Positions 1 through 10,401 of a stretch of 64,000 bases of DNA are shown one piece after another; positions within the stretch are counted from its first letter, which is position 1, and every line of letters starts with the position of its first letter. The notes under the pieces are model-generated. The model was not told the DNA's origin and did no database searches. It was given only the letters and a program-made list of their open reading frames with translations. The stretch lies in the NCBI RefSeq assembly GCF_043290135.1, contig NC_134709.1, positions 71,720,956-71,784,955 of the forward strand. The letters are read 5' to 3'. The DNA is from Rhipicephalus microplus (taxonomy: Eukaryota; Arthropoda; Arachnida; Ixodida; Ixodidae). Made by a program: the position numbers and the translations under genes.

Positions 1-464
1 CTTGCGTTTGAAAATCTTAACTTTATCTCTGTGACGTTTCGCGAGTTTTTATGTATGTTCTGCAAGTTAGAGACACAGGATACGAGACTTCATAATGACT
101 AAGAGAGAAAACATTGTGAGAATTCAGTTTTCGACTATTGACACTAATGCAATCTTGTTCTTTTTTATACAAGGAACCGCTTGCCCCCAAATAAAGATCG
201 CCGATCTCAAATATTTTAATAAGTGAGGGGGTCTGCGATATGGTGATACAATAGACACTTTTCATAACTGTAAAGCAAGCTATCAAAACTAATGGTGGAT
301 AGGCAGTTACTGCAAAAAGGTTCTTTGTGTAAAGTATAATTGCGCTAAGACATCAAAAATATTGACTTTCCTCTCTTGACGTATACAGGCGTTACCGACA
401 AGCTCCGGCGCGTGCAACTAGGAGTTAGTCTTGACCTGAAAGATGCCGGCACTAGTTGAGGGTA
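1..464. other. AT-rich non-coding DNA
   Basis: No reading frame, splice-site pair or RNA motif that I can support. Short open frames here have no coding character. Confidence 0.5.
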
Positions 465-484
465 TGTACACAGTAAAAATTTTT

Positions 485-760
485 GCAGCCAAAAGGGTGT
501 AAAAAGAGTGCTTTTACGAGAAAGCACCCTTTGCAACACCCTTTAACACCCATAAATGGTCGATTGAAAAAAAACCTGCAAGAAAAAAAAACCATGCAGG
601 ACCAAGTATGGTCCTGCATGGACCATACTTGGTCCGCAGTATGTGATAAATAAATAAATAAATAAATAAATAAAAGCACCCCTTTGTTTGGGTGCTTGCC
701 TCAATAGCACCCTAAAATAGGCTCTAAGGGTGCTTCTGTGCCTGAGAAGGGTGTAGGTGC
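485..760. repeat. Left subterminal GGGTGY/RCACCC repeat block
   Basis: Multiple copies of AGGGTG and CACCCT in both orientations lie directly inside the left terminal repeat, matching the composition of the block inside the right terminal repeat. An AAAT-type simple repeat (about 644-675) and the interlocking palindromes at 593-635 are embedded in it. Subterminal repeat arrays of this type often serve as transposase binding sites in DNA transposons. That role is inferred here. Confidence 0.55.
593..635. repeat. Two interlocking perfect palindromes
   Basis: CCATGCAGGACCA pairs with TGGTCCTGCATGG around a 4-nt loop. GGACCAAGTATGGTCC (599-614) also pairs with GGACCATACTTGGTCC (620-635) around TGCAT. 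The two hairpins use overlapping bases, so they are mutually exclusive folds. Confidence 0.85.
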
Positions 761-835
761 CGATTCATCAGATGGAATATGCAGCATAATAAGAACACAT
801 AGTTATAATATTTGGGATTTTACGTTTCAAAAACC

Positions 836-1030
836 TCGATATGATTATGAGGGTCGTCGTAGTGGAAAGCTGCAGAGATTTTCACCATTTGGTGTTCTTT
901 ATTGAGCGCTCATATCGCACAGTGCAAAGGCTTCTACCTTTTCGCCTCCGCCTTAATTCGACTGCCACGGCCGGCATCGAACCCGCGACCTTCGGATTGG
1001 CGGCCGAGCAGCGCAGCTACTGCACGAATA
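836..1030 (-). repeat. Old, diverged tRNA-derived SINE copy
   Basis: Read on the minus strand, the order is a tRNA-like B box (GGTTCGATGCCGG near 970-985), a GGAGGCGAAAAGG body and a tail block matching the SINE copies at 31409 and 43873. It is clearly more diverged than those copies, and the A-box end is eroded. Confidence 0.6.
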
Positions 1031-1233
1031 TGAGTACCTTGCGTTAAATGACGGCCTAATTGACTTAGAATGTGTGAAGGTGCTCTCCGAATACAGCAGA
1101 ATGTCAGCAGAAGCAAATCGCGTTTCATCTATAATGGCAAATAACTGCAATCCATGTTACGAAAGCTTTCCTTAGCGTTGGTTATAAGCTGCATGTTTGC
1201 TATAGATTATATACACACAAATAAGGTTCGCCC

Positions 1234-1485
1234 GAGTATGGGTGTGTGTGCGTGTAAGCGCGATTGTGTGTACACCCGTGCATGTGTGCGTGCGCGTGTA
1301 TGTGCGAGTCCGTGCTTGTGTTAAGCGTGCCTGTGCACATGTGTACGCCCATGCATGCGTGCGTTTACGGTAACGTGTGTGTTTGGCCGTATGTGTGTAT
1401 ACGTGTATGTGTGTGCGCCTGTGAATAAGTATGCGTGTGTATCAGCCCGTGCGCCCTCGAATTGCGTGTGTGTGTGTGTGCGGGG
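1234..1485. repeat. Imperfect (TG)n / GTGTGC tract
   Basis: Alternating purine-pyrimidine tract with many interruptions, ending in a G8 run at about 1482-1489. Such sequence can adopt Z-DNA. The open frame through it is compositional, not coding. Confidence 0.85.
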
Positions 1486-1489
1486 GGGG

Positions 1490-2159
1490 GAGGCACTGCT
1501 TCTTATTGTTTAAGGTCCCACACCTGTTCAGACTGGGAGTCTATATGGGAGGTGGCTTAAGGAATGGCGGTTGTCAACGCACTGTACATGGACTATTCAG
1601 TACATGGAAAACAGCTGCACATTTTCGTACCTGATCGTTGCTTACGAACTTGCTGTGGTAGCTGATTAGGTCCGCTGAGGCGCTTCTACGCTCGAAAACG
1701 TGGGTTATGACCAATTCACACGGAAAGCTGTCACTGCACTTATGCACAACCATCGTTTATATTAACAACGTTTAACAAGAACGTGCCCTGCCTTTGTTAC
1801 AGGTGCTTAGCTAGCTCAATGGGTAACCATATGGAAGTATGTGCTGATCATGTGGTCAGCAAAAAGTTTATTATAACAACCTCGGCACGTTTCGTGGTGC
1901 GTGACAAGCCTTCTAAACATCCGCGACTGTGGATTATTTTGTTCCAGCTTCGACTACGCATTCAGTGTTTGCGGCACCATACGCGGAAGTGCCAGACACA
2001 GACAATGCAAAAAGAAATTTCTTTGGAAAAAGGTGTAGCGATGCTCTCCCGCTAATGCCACCGAGGACAAAATAATTATTGTTTCTGGCCATTCCATGGT
2101 GCATTTTGTTTTCCGCAAGTTTTGCTTCACTATTTTTCGCCCACTGCAATCGCATTCCG
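1490..2159. other. Unassigned DNA upstream of the 2567 gene
   Basis: No conserved motif seen. A 142-codon open frame on the minus strand (1934-2362) overlaps the GC-rich stretch that follows. It has no recognisable domain and I treat it as compositional. Confidence 0.4.
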
Positions 2160-2566
2160 TCAAAATACTCCAAGAACCCGAGGCTGGTAAAACCCCTGCG
2201 TCGCTGTGCGACTGGCTGTAAGGAGAGTTGCCATTTACAAGGAGTCATTGCGCGAGGAACGGCCGTCCACCGTATGCGCCATAGCGTTTGCTCTTCGGCG
2301 CCGTCCTGGCGGGTTTTCCACTCCTCCCCCCCTCCGTTCACACCGGCCAGCGTTGCTCCCACATCGGCGGCGTAGATAAGCGAATAGTTGCGTCACCGAA
2401 CACCTGCGTCGACAGCTGCGGCGCCGCCGCGGGGCTTTAGCCGTCGCCAGTGCCTATTCCTTCTCTCCCTCAACGTCGCTCTCTCTGTCTCATTGTCTTT
2501 CAAATGCGTTGCGTTGGTCTGGGGTCTTGGTCGCTGTGTGTGTTCTAGCGAACAGGCGCATATTCA
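2160..2566 (+). promoter_or_regulatory. GC/CpG-rich putative promoter and 5' UTR
   Basis: Base composition rises sharply against the AT-rich surroundings, with CpG-dense runs such as GCGGCGCCGCCGCGGGGC near 2420-2437. It ends directly ahead of the ATG at 2567, where a coding exon with a consensus donor begins. No TATA box is evident. It is called from composition and position only. Confidence 0.4.
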
Positions 2567-4571
2567 ATGGTGGTCACGCATGACACCGTGTTCGAAGTGA
2601 CGCTCGGATTAAGGAATATTCATGGAGTGGCGGACACGGACAACGTGGGCCTGCTAACGGTGAGTGTACTGTTTTCGTAAAACGTAATCATACAGCACTA
2701 GCTGGGCGCCTGCAGCAGCTCTGCCGAAGTAGGCTGCCAGCCATTTACAACAGCATGCGTTCGCGGGCCTGTTGCAGATGCCCGATTAAACGTGTGACTT
2801 AACGAGTGCACACTGCTATGCGCGATGTTGTGTAAGTACCTGCATCACTCATACAGTAAGTGATGTGATCACTTAACAAGGGCGGGATTAGTTGCTGATC
2901 GCACATTGTCTCTACAGTGCACAAAGTGATTGATATTGTTTTAAGATGTGCTTTGGGCTACATCGTAATAACATTTCAAATAATACTCAAATGTGCAACG
3001 TGCTTCTGTGGGTGTAAGCGCAAAAAAAGAAAAAGCAAAAATTATGTACAGAGGCGCACTGTACGGAATGGCTTTTTTTTTTTTGCTTTAAAGACAGTAT
3101 AGTTGGAGGTGCTGATATGCCGCGACGCTCCCAGCACGTGCGCCTCGGTCTTTTAAGCTATTTAGGACAAGTGCCACCAACAACAGGGAAAGATCTAGCA
3201 GACTTCCAAAGGCGCGTTGTTGTGGCCATCGCCGTGCGTTGTTTTCCCTCGTTTCTGTTTGCTGTTTTCGTGCTTCGCTTTCATCTGCGATAATGTTCGG
3301 TGTTATAACAGAATCGAGAGAGTATACGTGACTGTGGGAGCTATGTGCGGTAGCTCTAACATAAGCCATGGCTGCTGCAACGTAGTCGGCGTCCGCGCGC
3401 GTTGGTGTCGTTCGAGCGCTCTTACTTGCGTGATTGTGTTTAACTGAGTATTTAGGCACGGGTTACGTTTGTAAATACCGTAGTCAATATTCGCTAATAG
3501 CGTGCCCCTGATTGCCATCAGAGGATGGGCTTGGTTGTCGAAGTATGCCAGACGCTTTTTCTGAAAGCAAGCTTTGAATTTTTTTTTAAAAAGATGTATT
3601 TTCATACGTGCAAGGTAGTGCCTATTGCAGGCCCGCAACTCTTTAAAAACTGGATGAGCTATCACATCTTTTATCAAATTACAATGAATTAAGATGATTG
3701 AATTATAGATGACGAATTTCTGTGCTAGATTAGGTGCACAAAACACATGTTCGCAGCCCTACGTCTAGAAAGCAGGCAAATAGGAAGCACAGCGTCAAAT
3801 GTGGATTAGATTCCATTGACGGAACGTCTTGTGAGAGTAGAAAGAACGAGAAAATTGTTCATTTTTGATGCCCTTATAGAGGCTGTCAGAATTGCACTGA
3901 TTGGTGACTTGTAACAATTCCTCAGATTGTTAGAGGCGTGATTAGTGTCAGTAAATCTTTTACTTTTTTTTGCAGACCTCTTCGCTAGTGCCACGCCCAA
4001 GATCATTTGTTCTCATGTAAAAGAGAAAGCAGAGATGTGTTCACTGTTTGTACATGAAGAGGTAAGTTTCTTGTGCATTTTGATTAATGTTACATGTTCT
4101 GAACGTTGTACTTTAGGAATTGTTTTTCACACTGGCTCACTACCCTAGAAGGAATTTGATTCTTAGGTGAGCTCAGGCTTTCGTAAGTGCCATTTTTGAG
4201 CTGTAGTCTTACACTTCACCTCATTTCGGGAATTTGCTGTATGCTGGAAAACTCTTATCTTTATCATACGAAATTATTGGAATGTATGGGTTGTATGCTT
4301 CAAGTTCAGTGTAATGTCAATTACACGCCATTTCGAAGGATACACACTACACATTCTTTATGTATGGTGCTGCCAGAACAGCACGAACATCCTTTTATGA
4401 GAAGTCATATTTGCTCTTATTACAGGATTAGAGGGTGCCACTGACGTCCTGCGTAGTCTACCACCCGGCCCCAGCCTAGAGCAAGCCTACTTCCTGAACC
4501 TCCACATGGATAACCAAAAAATCTTCCGTGTCAGTAATGACGAAGAAGGAGTGACAGCACTGATGAGTTGA
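2567..4571 (+). CDS. Unrecognised spliced gene (three coding exons visible)
   Basis: Exon 1 is 2567-2659 (31 codons, phase 0, starting MVVTHDTVFEVTLGLRN) and ends at the donor G|GTGAGT. An internal exon at 3976-4061 follows a long pyrimidine tract and TGCAG, reads 28 codons (LFASATPKIICSHVKEKAEM early on) and ends at GAG|GTAAGT. The last exon runs to the TGA at 4569-4571. An acceptor after 4433 keeps the frame and gives GATDVLRSLPPGPSLEQAYF at its start. Exon 1 ends in phase 0 but the internal exon needs one preceding base, so at least one more exon lies between 2660 and 3975. I did not find it convincingly. I do not recognise the protein. It has no membrane segment or signal peptide in the visible parts. 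The GC-rich upstream region and good splice sites argue for a host gene, although it lies between the two TIRs at 465 and 8247. Confidence 0.5.
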
Positions 4572-4666
4572 TTTTTTTTATTTTCAACATTGTCTACGGC
4601 CGCAAGGCCTTTAACATCCACCGTGATTGAGCGGCTTTTTCTCGGCGTGAGTTTGGAGTTTATCAA

Positions 4667-4727
4667 AGAAGTTGTTCAGGCAGTACGACGCTGAAAATTT
4701 TAGTGTCACAATGCCTGAACAACTTTT
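4667..4727 (+). repeat. Hairpin in the putative 3' UTR
   Basis: AAGTTGTTCAGGCA (4669-4682) is the exact reverse complement of TGCCTGAACAACTT (4712-4725), separated by 29 bases and about 100 bases past the stop at 4571. It could be an mRNA 3' structure or a small palindromic repeat. Confidence 0.7.
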
Positions 4728-5449
4728 TCTAGTGTGGTCATGGTAGATGAACATTGTTATTTGTGTAAGTTATTTTGCTTAAATATAGCTGGACCATTCC
4801 ATGCCAAACGTCCCAGCCACTTTGGCGACCATCTGAATTATATTTGAAAAAAAAAGTGCTGACTTACTGCGTTGAAAACAGTGAACTGCTAGAATATTTC
4901 AGTGAGAAAAAAAGTTTTGTTCATGTGGCTGGCTTATAACTTCCTGGCATAATGCCGTCTGTGTGCTGTTTGTGGAAAATTTCGTTTTAAAACTACCGCT
5001 TATTTTTTCTAAAGCAAATTCGGTCTACCTGTTAAGTAAATGTGCTTCTGTAAGGTATTTGAAGCTCAATAATAATAGTGCAATTTTTTTGCCACATTCG
5101 CTTCCAAGAATAAAGCCAAAATGTGTTATGTTTGCATTTTTATTGCAATAATGCACTTTGTATGAATATCTGAGCAGTGAATACTTACTCCACAGAAGGT
5201 ATATTATGAGGAAAAAATATCTTTAGACCTCTCAAGCTGCTGAAATGTACGAGAAAATATCACGAATTTCACAAAATTGTGATTTTTGTCCGTATTGAGA
5301 TGCAATTTGCTCCATGTTGCGATACAATGAAAACTCATCATTATACCTAAATTGTAAGAAAATGAAATTTTCTCTGTAATAAAAATCTTATCGAAAAAAG
5401 GACAGTAAAGAGCACTGTCAACTGAATTTTATTGAAGGTGCTACGAGCG

Positions 5450-6105
5450 TTTTTATACTGAGCACAAGACCAGGGCTCATCTGCAACAACACATGTGTGA
5501 CCATGACAAAATAATTTTAACCGAGAAAAGAATACTCTTTTTCGGAAAGATAAGTGAAGGTGTACTGATGCATGGATCCTTGGCCTTCCTGATAAAGAGT
5601 TCTAAAATCTCTCATTTTTCTGCTTGCTTTTTTTTCAAAAACCGTGTTTTATGAAACCTAGGACTACACTTACATTCTTTACGGTGCCTGGCCATGAGAC
5701 TACTATAGCCTTTCTTAACATTTAAAGCATACTGTCTTGCTTGATCATTGAAGCATTGCCCAGTTTGTCCTATGTTTACTTTTCCACATGTTAGCGGAAT
5801 CTTATACACATTAGATTGGCATTCAGTAAACCTATTCTAGTGACGAATGGTGCAAGATTGACTATTCCTGTTGCTGTAAGTACATGCACTTTTGAAAGCT
5901 TGCAAGGGGTGGAAAACAACAATGTCATATCTGCTGGCTCTTTTCCTAAAATTGTGAGACACCTTATGTACTTAGTACCGTGTGACATGCAAAGGTGATT
6001 GGTCATTCTCTTTTTCTTTTGGTCCTGTTTCCTTTAACTTTACTTTCTGCAGGAGGGTTTCGCAAACAAGTGTGATGATGCTGTTGGGGTATTGGCTGGT
6101 GCTAT
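5450..6105 (-). pseudogene. Penelope-like element fragment with GIY-YIG domain, left arm
   Basis: The minus-strand frame 5809-5612 reads YKIPLTCGKVNIGQTGQC, the core of the GIY-YIG nuclease domain that follows reverse transcriptase in Penelope-like elements. It is preceded (6006-5820, frame broken) by the linker seen in this family, with FSTPCKLSK. The RT core is missing. Downstream on the same strand, TATAAAA near 5455-5461 followed by TTCAGTTGACAG resembles a promoter with an initiator, as expected in the terminal repeats of Penelope elements. It is non-functional: frameshifts occur between linker and nuclease, and the tail is short. Confidence 0.75.
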
Positions 6106-6780
6106 CAGCCCAGGAGTGCTAAGAATGTCCTGCCTTTTCATAGCGGGCATTCAAAATTAGTAGAAAGAGGAATTGATACCACATGTACTCAGGCCACCCT
6201 TCAGAAGTCATGTTAGCACAAGGGTGAGGTCAGGTTTAAAAACCAGATTAAAAGACTAAAAGATGCTGGGTATCCCAACAGAATCATCACACCCGTTTGC
6301 AAAACCCTCCTGCAGAAAGTAAAGTTAAAGAAGACAGGACCAAGAAAAAACAATGACCAAAACCTTTGCATGTTATACCACATCATGTGTCTCACAATTA
6401 AAAAAATAGCCAGCAGATATGATATTAGCGTGTTGTTTTCCACCCCTTGCAAGCTTTCAAATGCGTGTGTACTAAACAGCAACAGGAATAGTCAACCTTG
6501 CCCCATTCGTCACGAGAATAGGTTTACTTAATGCCAATTTAACGTTTCTAGAAGTATTTTTTATCAGGTAAACCAATGATCAGTGCATCACTACACGTTC
6601 ACTTATCCTTTCTGAGAGGGAGTATTCTTTTCACAGTTAAGATTATTTTGTAGTGCTCACACGTGTCGTCGCGCATGAACACGGTTCTTGTACTCCGTAT
6701 AAAAGCGCTCGTAGCACATTCATTAAATTCAGTTGACAGTCTGTGCTCTTTCCTGTCCTTTCTGTCTCTTTCTAAAGTTG
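6106..6780 (+). pseudogene. Penelope-like element fragment, right arm, nuclease lost
   Basis: This is the same element in the opposite orientation. The linker residues before the nuclease can be read (FSTPCKLSNACV region near 6437-6470), but the sequence diverges just where the GIY-YIG domain should start (about 6540), so the nuclease is deleted. The terminal part keeps GTATAAAAGCGCTCGTAGCAC-like promoter sequence near 6696-6716, then TTCAGTTGACAG. Several frameshifts make it dead. Confidence 0.7.
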
Positions 6781-7251
6781 TCGCGCTGTGACTAGCACAC
6801 AACCACGATGAACCAACTCTCCCAAATTAAGCTCTTGTTATGTAACATGTAGACCGAGTTTCGTATGAAAAGAAGTAGCGGTGCTTTTAAAATAAAATTT
6901 TTCACATACAACACCTAGACGGCATTCCAGGAAGTTCAGAGGGCAGCCACGTGACCAAATATTTTTCCTCTCCTAAATATTCCAGAAGTTCTCTATTTTC
7001 AATGCAGCACGAGTTTTTCGAATACATTTGAGATGGTTGCCAAAATGGCTGGGACATTTGGCATAAATTGACCCAGCTGTGTCATTAGGCATAATTATGC
7101 ATTACCTCTTTTGTTTTTTGTGTGTTTTGACACAGTTTTGTGTTCGTCTTTAGCTCATTGTATTTCTGATTAATGTATTGGTTTCTTAAGTATTTGCTAA
7201 AGTTATATGTGCGAAAACCCGTATGTTTGCATGTACATCATTTCTCATAAC

Positions 7252-7620
7252 CAATTGTTATACATCCAGGAATACAAAGCTTAATGCACTGTGATTGTAT
7301 GCATTTGAAAACACTATCCATATATATTTTTGTGTGCATCACTTCTTGGGAACGATTGTGTACATGAAGGCGTATATAGTGAAATCATGGTGATTGTATA
7401 TATTTGAAAGAATCGTAAGTATATATTTGCCAGTATTTCATTCCTATTAACCGATTGTGTACATGAAGGAGTATTAAACTGGAAACCACTGGGATTGTAG
7501 ATACTTGAAAGAATTATAGGAATATATTAGCGTATATTTTATTTGTAGTCTCTATGTACTTGAAGCAGTATACTAAACTGAAACCAGTGTAATTGTATGT
7601 TGCAAAGAATTGTCAATGAA
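7252..7620. repeat. Degenerate tandem repeat, about 4 copies of a 96-102 bp unit
   Basis: GATTGTGTACATGAAGG-type unit starts occur near 7252, 7354, 7453 and 7549, each followed about 45 bases on by GTGATTGTATG and TTGAAAGAAT. Copies are strongly diverged from one another. Confidence 0.75.
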
Positions 7621-8247
7621 GTGAAACTGAATAAATATAATAAACGTTTGAGGTGTTGCATGTGTAGTGTACGTATACGTGAACGTATATCTGGTGAAAA
7701 AGTTGTGTGGCAGAAGATAAGTTTGTTTTATTTGCCTATTAAATAAATGCAATATGCAAGGCCAGCAAGGCTTCATTTTCTGTAACGCGCATTCTGCATA
7801 TACTGTGAAGTATATATAGATCCAGCACAATTTCATATACGATACTACGCGTTTATATTTTTGCCCAGACGCAATGAATGGAGCTCGACAGGTGGCGCAC
7901 CATTAATATCAGGACCACTTTCTTCAAGTAGTGTGTAATCAGTGCATTCCGATATCTATTAGTGCACTTTAAAAGAATACTGGCACCCCTGCCATGGGCA
8001 CTGAACACCCTTGTGCACCCTTCTCGCACCCTCCTCAGAGGTTGCTAAAAAAGTGATGGACATCAAAGGCACCCTTCCATAAGGGTGTTTTTGTAACACC
8101 CTAAAGTTTTTTTACATGTACACCCTATTCTAAGGGTGCATGAAAAAGCACCCTTTTTGGAAGGTGCTGAATTAACACCCTTAGGGTGTCGTCCACGGAA
8201 CAAGCTCATTTACACCCTTCTGGGTGTAAAAATTTTTACTGTGTACA

Positions 8248-8950
8248 GTGCGGAAAAGTGCACTTGCTGATAATAAAACGGTAAAATAATAGTTATAAGC
8301 CGGTATTGCATTTGTAATGAAACCTAATGATTTAGGATACTTTCTTACTGTCACTAGCCATATTTGAAAGGTACGTTCACCTGGTTGTACGCTTCGAGGA
8401 GAAGGCTGCAGGGTTGTCCATCTCAGAAAACTCAGGAAAGCTTCCTTGCAGAATGCATATCCTGAAGCATAGGAGCAATATCGTCTGCACATAGAAATAA
8501 AAAACAACATGTTAGCGCAATAGATGTTATTGCCTAGTGCTTTCCTTGCTTCAGTTTCTGCCAGTAATTTCTCCGAAAACGTCATAAATTTTCTGGGTTC
8601 ATTCAAGACAACAATTTCCATCCACCGGGTAGTTGCGCCAGTCTATGGACTAAACTAGTAGACATTTCTCACATTGCAAAGGGAGGCAGTTGATAAATAT
8701 ATGTCATGTGAAGGAATTAAAAAAGGTACAGAGCCTCGGTTTGTTGGACGCTATTCGGTCGGAAGCCATGAGTTATACGGCAGAAATTTTTTGCTTGCTG
8801 GTATACTTAATTTCTTTTTGAGAGAACCTAATGATGTCTTTTAAAGAACAAAAAAACAGTAAACCTTCTACGTCTATTCGCCGACACTTCAGTCACATTT
8901 TGGTTCTGACAACATTGCACTTTATGGGGCAGCACGTGTATAGGAATCAC
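8248..8950. other. Unassigned DNA
   Basis: A 146-codon minus-strand open frame (8181-8621) runs into the right subterminal repeat block and has no recognisable domain. I do not call it a gene. The last part may hold the LINE 5' UTR. Confidence 0.4.
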
Positions 8951-9062
8951 TGTGATTATCATTATTTTCTGTGATTATCACAGAACGCTTGTGCCCGTGT
9001 CTCAGTATTTTCAATTTGTTTTCCTGGAAATCCTGGGAGCTGGCGCTCCCTCCTTTGCGGTG

Positions 9063-10397
9063 ATGCTTCAGGATACACCTGAGAATGTTCCAGGCGTGCA
9101 ACCGTCGCGCCGGACTTCGTCGTCCAGGAAGCGTAGCAACGCGTCGAGCGACACCGACAGTGAAGCAACCGATTTGTACTCGGACGGCTTTGAGTCATCG
9201 GATGATGACTTCACAGTCGTCATGAATCGATCTACAAAACGAAGACTGCTGCGGACGGCATCGTCGGCAAGTGTTTCCACCGTTAAGACTGCACCACAGC
9301 GGTGGCCGCACACCATGCTGTTTATGCCCGAAGACCCTGCATCTAACTTGCGACTCCTCAACAAGCAAGTTCTTTCTGTGCTTCTCGAGGAAGCCGCACC
9401 AAATGAGATCAAATACGTGAGGATCAATGCACCAAAGAATGTCCTTGCTGTAGACGTTATGCACCATAGCGCACTGCAAAGCCTTCGGCACACAACAGAA
9501 ATCGGCAACGTGAAAGTTCGGCCAATGGTCGCTGCAGGTTGTAATGGCACTGTAGGCGTCATTTATGATGTGGATCTTTCCATCTCAGCTAATGACCTGC
9601 CAATACTAATAAAGCCAGCGACTGAAGGCACCCGCATCACGCACATCACCAGACTCGGCAACTCACGCTGCTTGAGGCTTGTGTTCGAGGGAGACAGCCT
9701 TCCCTCGTATGTCAAAGTTGGCCATGTTCGCCACTCAGTGCGTCCTTACATACCGAAGCCACTGCAATGCTACAAGTGCTTCAAGATGGGACACGTAAAA
9801 GGTGTCTGTGAGAACAAAGTTGTGTGTCCGCGGTGCGCTGAGTCTCACTCAAAAGGCGCCTGCAGTTCCACCATGCTACGATGTCCAAACTGCCACGGCG
9901 CTCAAGAGGCCTCATCCAAAGATTGCTCGCGGGTGCGAAACGAGCACGCGGTACTCAGGCGCATGGTGCGGGACAATTCAACGCAGAGGGAAGCTGCCGC
10001 TACACTACGCCGACGACGGCGTCGTGGGCGATGACCATCACGGAAAAACTGCTTTACCGATAGAGAGATGTCATTCTCTATCAAAGAGGCTGACCCACAA
10101 ACACCGAGCTCACTGAAGACGGATACTACCAAACAGAAGAAAGGGACAGCAGTCGCACCTTCCGAACAGTGGCCCTCTCTTCCACGACGTCAACCTACTT
10201 CGGAGCTGCATCAAATCCCGCCGCCCTCGACGACCCCTCAAACCAGTGATGCGATGAATGAAGATCAAGTGATAAGCTTGCTGCAATCGCTGATGAGTAC
10301 CATGCGTGTCCTACTGAGTAATATGAAGACTTCAGCTGCGCAGACCACACTGCATGTGCTGGACACCCTGAGTCCGGTGCTTGGAGCTCTAAGGTAA
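9063..10397 (+). pseudogene. LINE ORF1 (nucleic-acid-binding, Gag-like), one in-frame stop
   Basis: ORF1 proteins of LINEs bind element RNA and form ribonucleoprotein particles. The frame is open from the ATG at 9063; the upstream extension lacks a good start. It begins with a Ser/Thr/Asp-rich acidic N-terminus. Three zinc knuckles are near 9767-9930: CYKCFKMGHVKGVC, CPRCAESHSKGAC and CPNCHGAQEASSKDC. An arginine run is followed by TGA at 10032-10034. The same frame then continues from 10068 to the TAA at 10395-10397, so this is a single nonsense mutation rather than a natural end. ORF2 starts 4 bases further on. Confidence 0.8.
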
Positions 10398-10401
10398 AAC
10401 C

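Larger units (their letters stand above)
4787..7079. repeat. 2.3-kb imperfect inverted repeat built on two Penelope-like copies
   Basis: The left arm (about 4787-6100) and right arm (about 6285-7079) are mirror images. GCCAAACGTCCCAGCCA near 4812 mirrors TGGCTGGGACATTTGGC near 7045. CTTCCTGGCATAATGCC (4940) mirrors GGCATTCCAGGAAG (6914). GTGCTACGAGCG (5439) mirrors CGCTCGTAGCAC (6706), and the coding parts mirror as well. The arms have suffered separate indels, so the structure is old. The inner part of each arm is Penelope-like. The outer part is unassigned and may be element 3' sequence or duplicated flank. Confidence 0.8.
465..8247. mobile_element. Candidate large TIR element, or two facing MITE ends
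   Basis: The 20-bp sequence TGTACACAGTAAAAATTTTT at 465-484 reappears exactly in reverse complement at 8228-8247. If the terminal inverted repeat is taken as CACAGTAAAAATTTTT (469-484 and 8228-8243), both sides are flanked by TA, the target duplication typical of Tc1/mariner-type elements. Both ends carry arrays of GGGTGY/RCACCC words just inside the terminus, on the left at 497-755 and on the right at 7984-8230. No transposase domain is visible inside. The inside instead holds a spliced gene and Penelope-like copies. Either this is one 7.8-kb element that captured DNA, or two half-MITEs facing each other by chance. The second reading is at least as likely. Confidence 0.4.

Noticed and set aside
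1934..2362. 142-codon minus-strand frame
   Set aside because: It overlaps the GC-rich promoter-like stretch, has no recognisable domain and opposes a better spliced plus-strand gene.
2906..3010. Missing middle exon of the 2567 gene after CTCTACAG at 2910-2917
   Set aside because: The required phase-0 frame meets a stop within four codons, so it cannot bridge exon 1 and the exon at 3976.
3088..3459. 123-codon minus-strand frame in the intron of the 2567 gene
   Set aside because: No domain, low-complexity ends, and it stands against the spliced gene model.
7252..7620. CRISPR-like array
   Set aside because: Units are contiguous and diverged, with no constant repeat separated by unique spacers; eukaryotic tandem repeat.
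8181..8621. 146-codon minus-strand frame
   Set aside because: Its end reads into the subterminal repeat block. No family resemblance.
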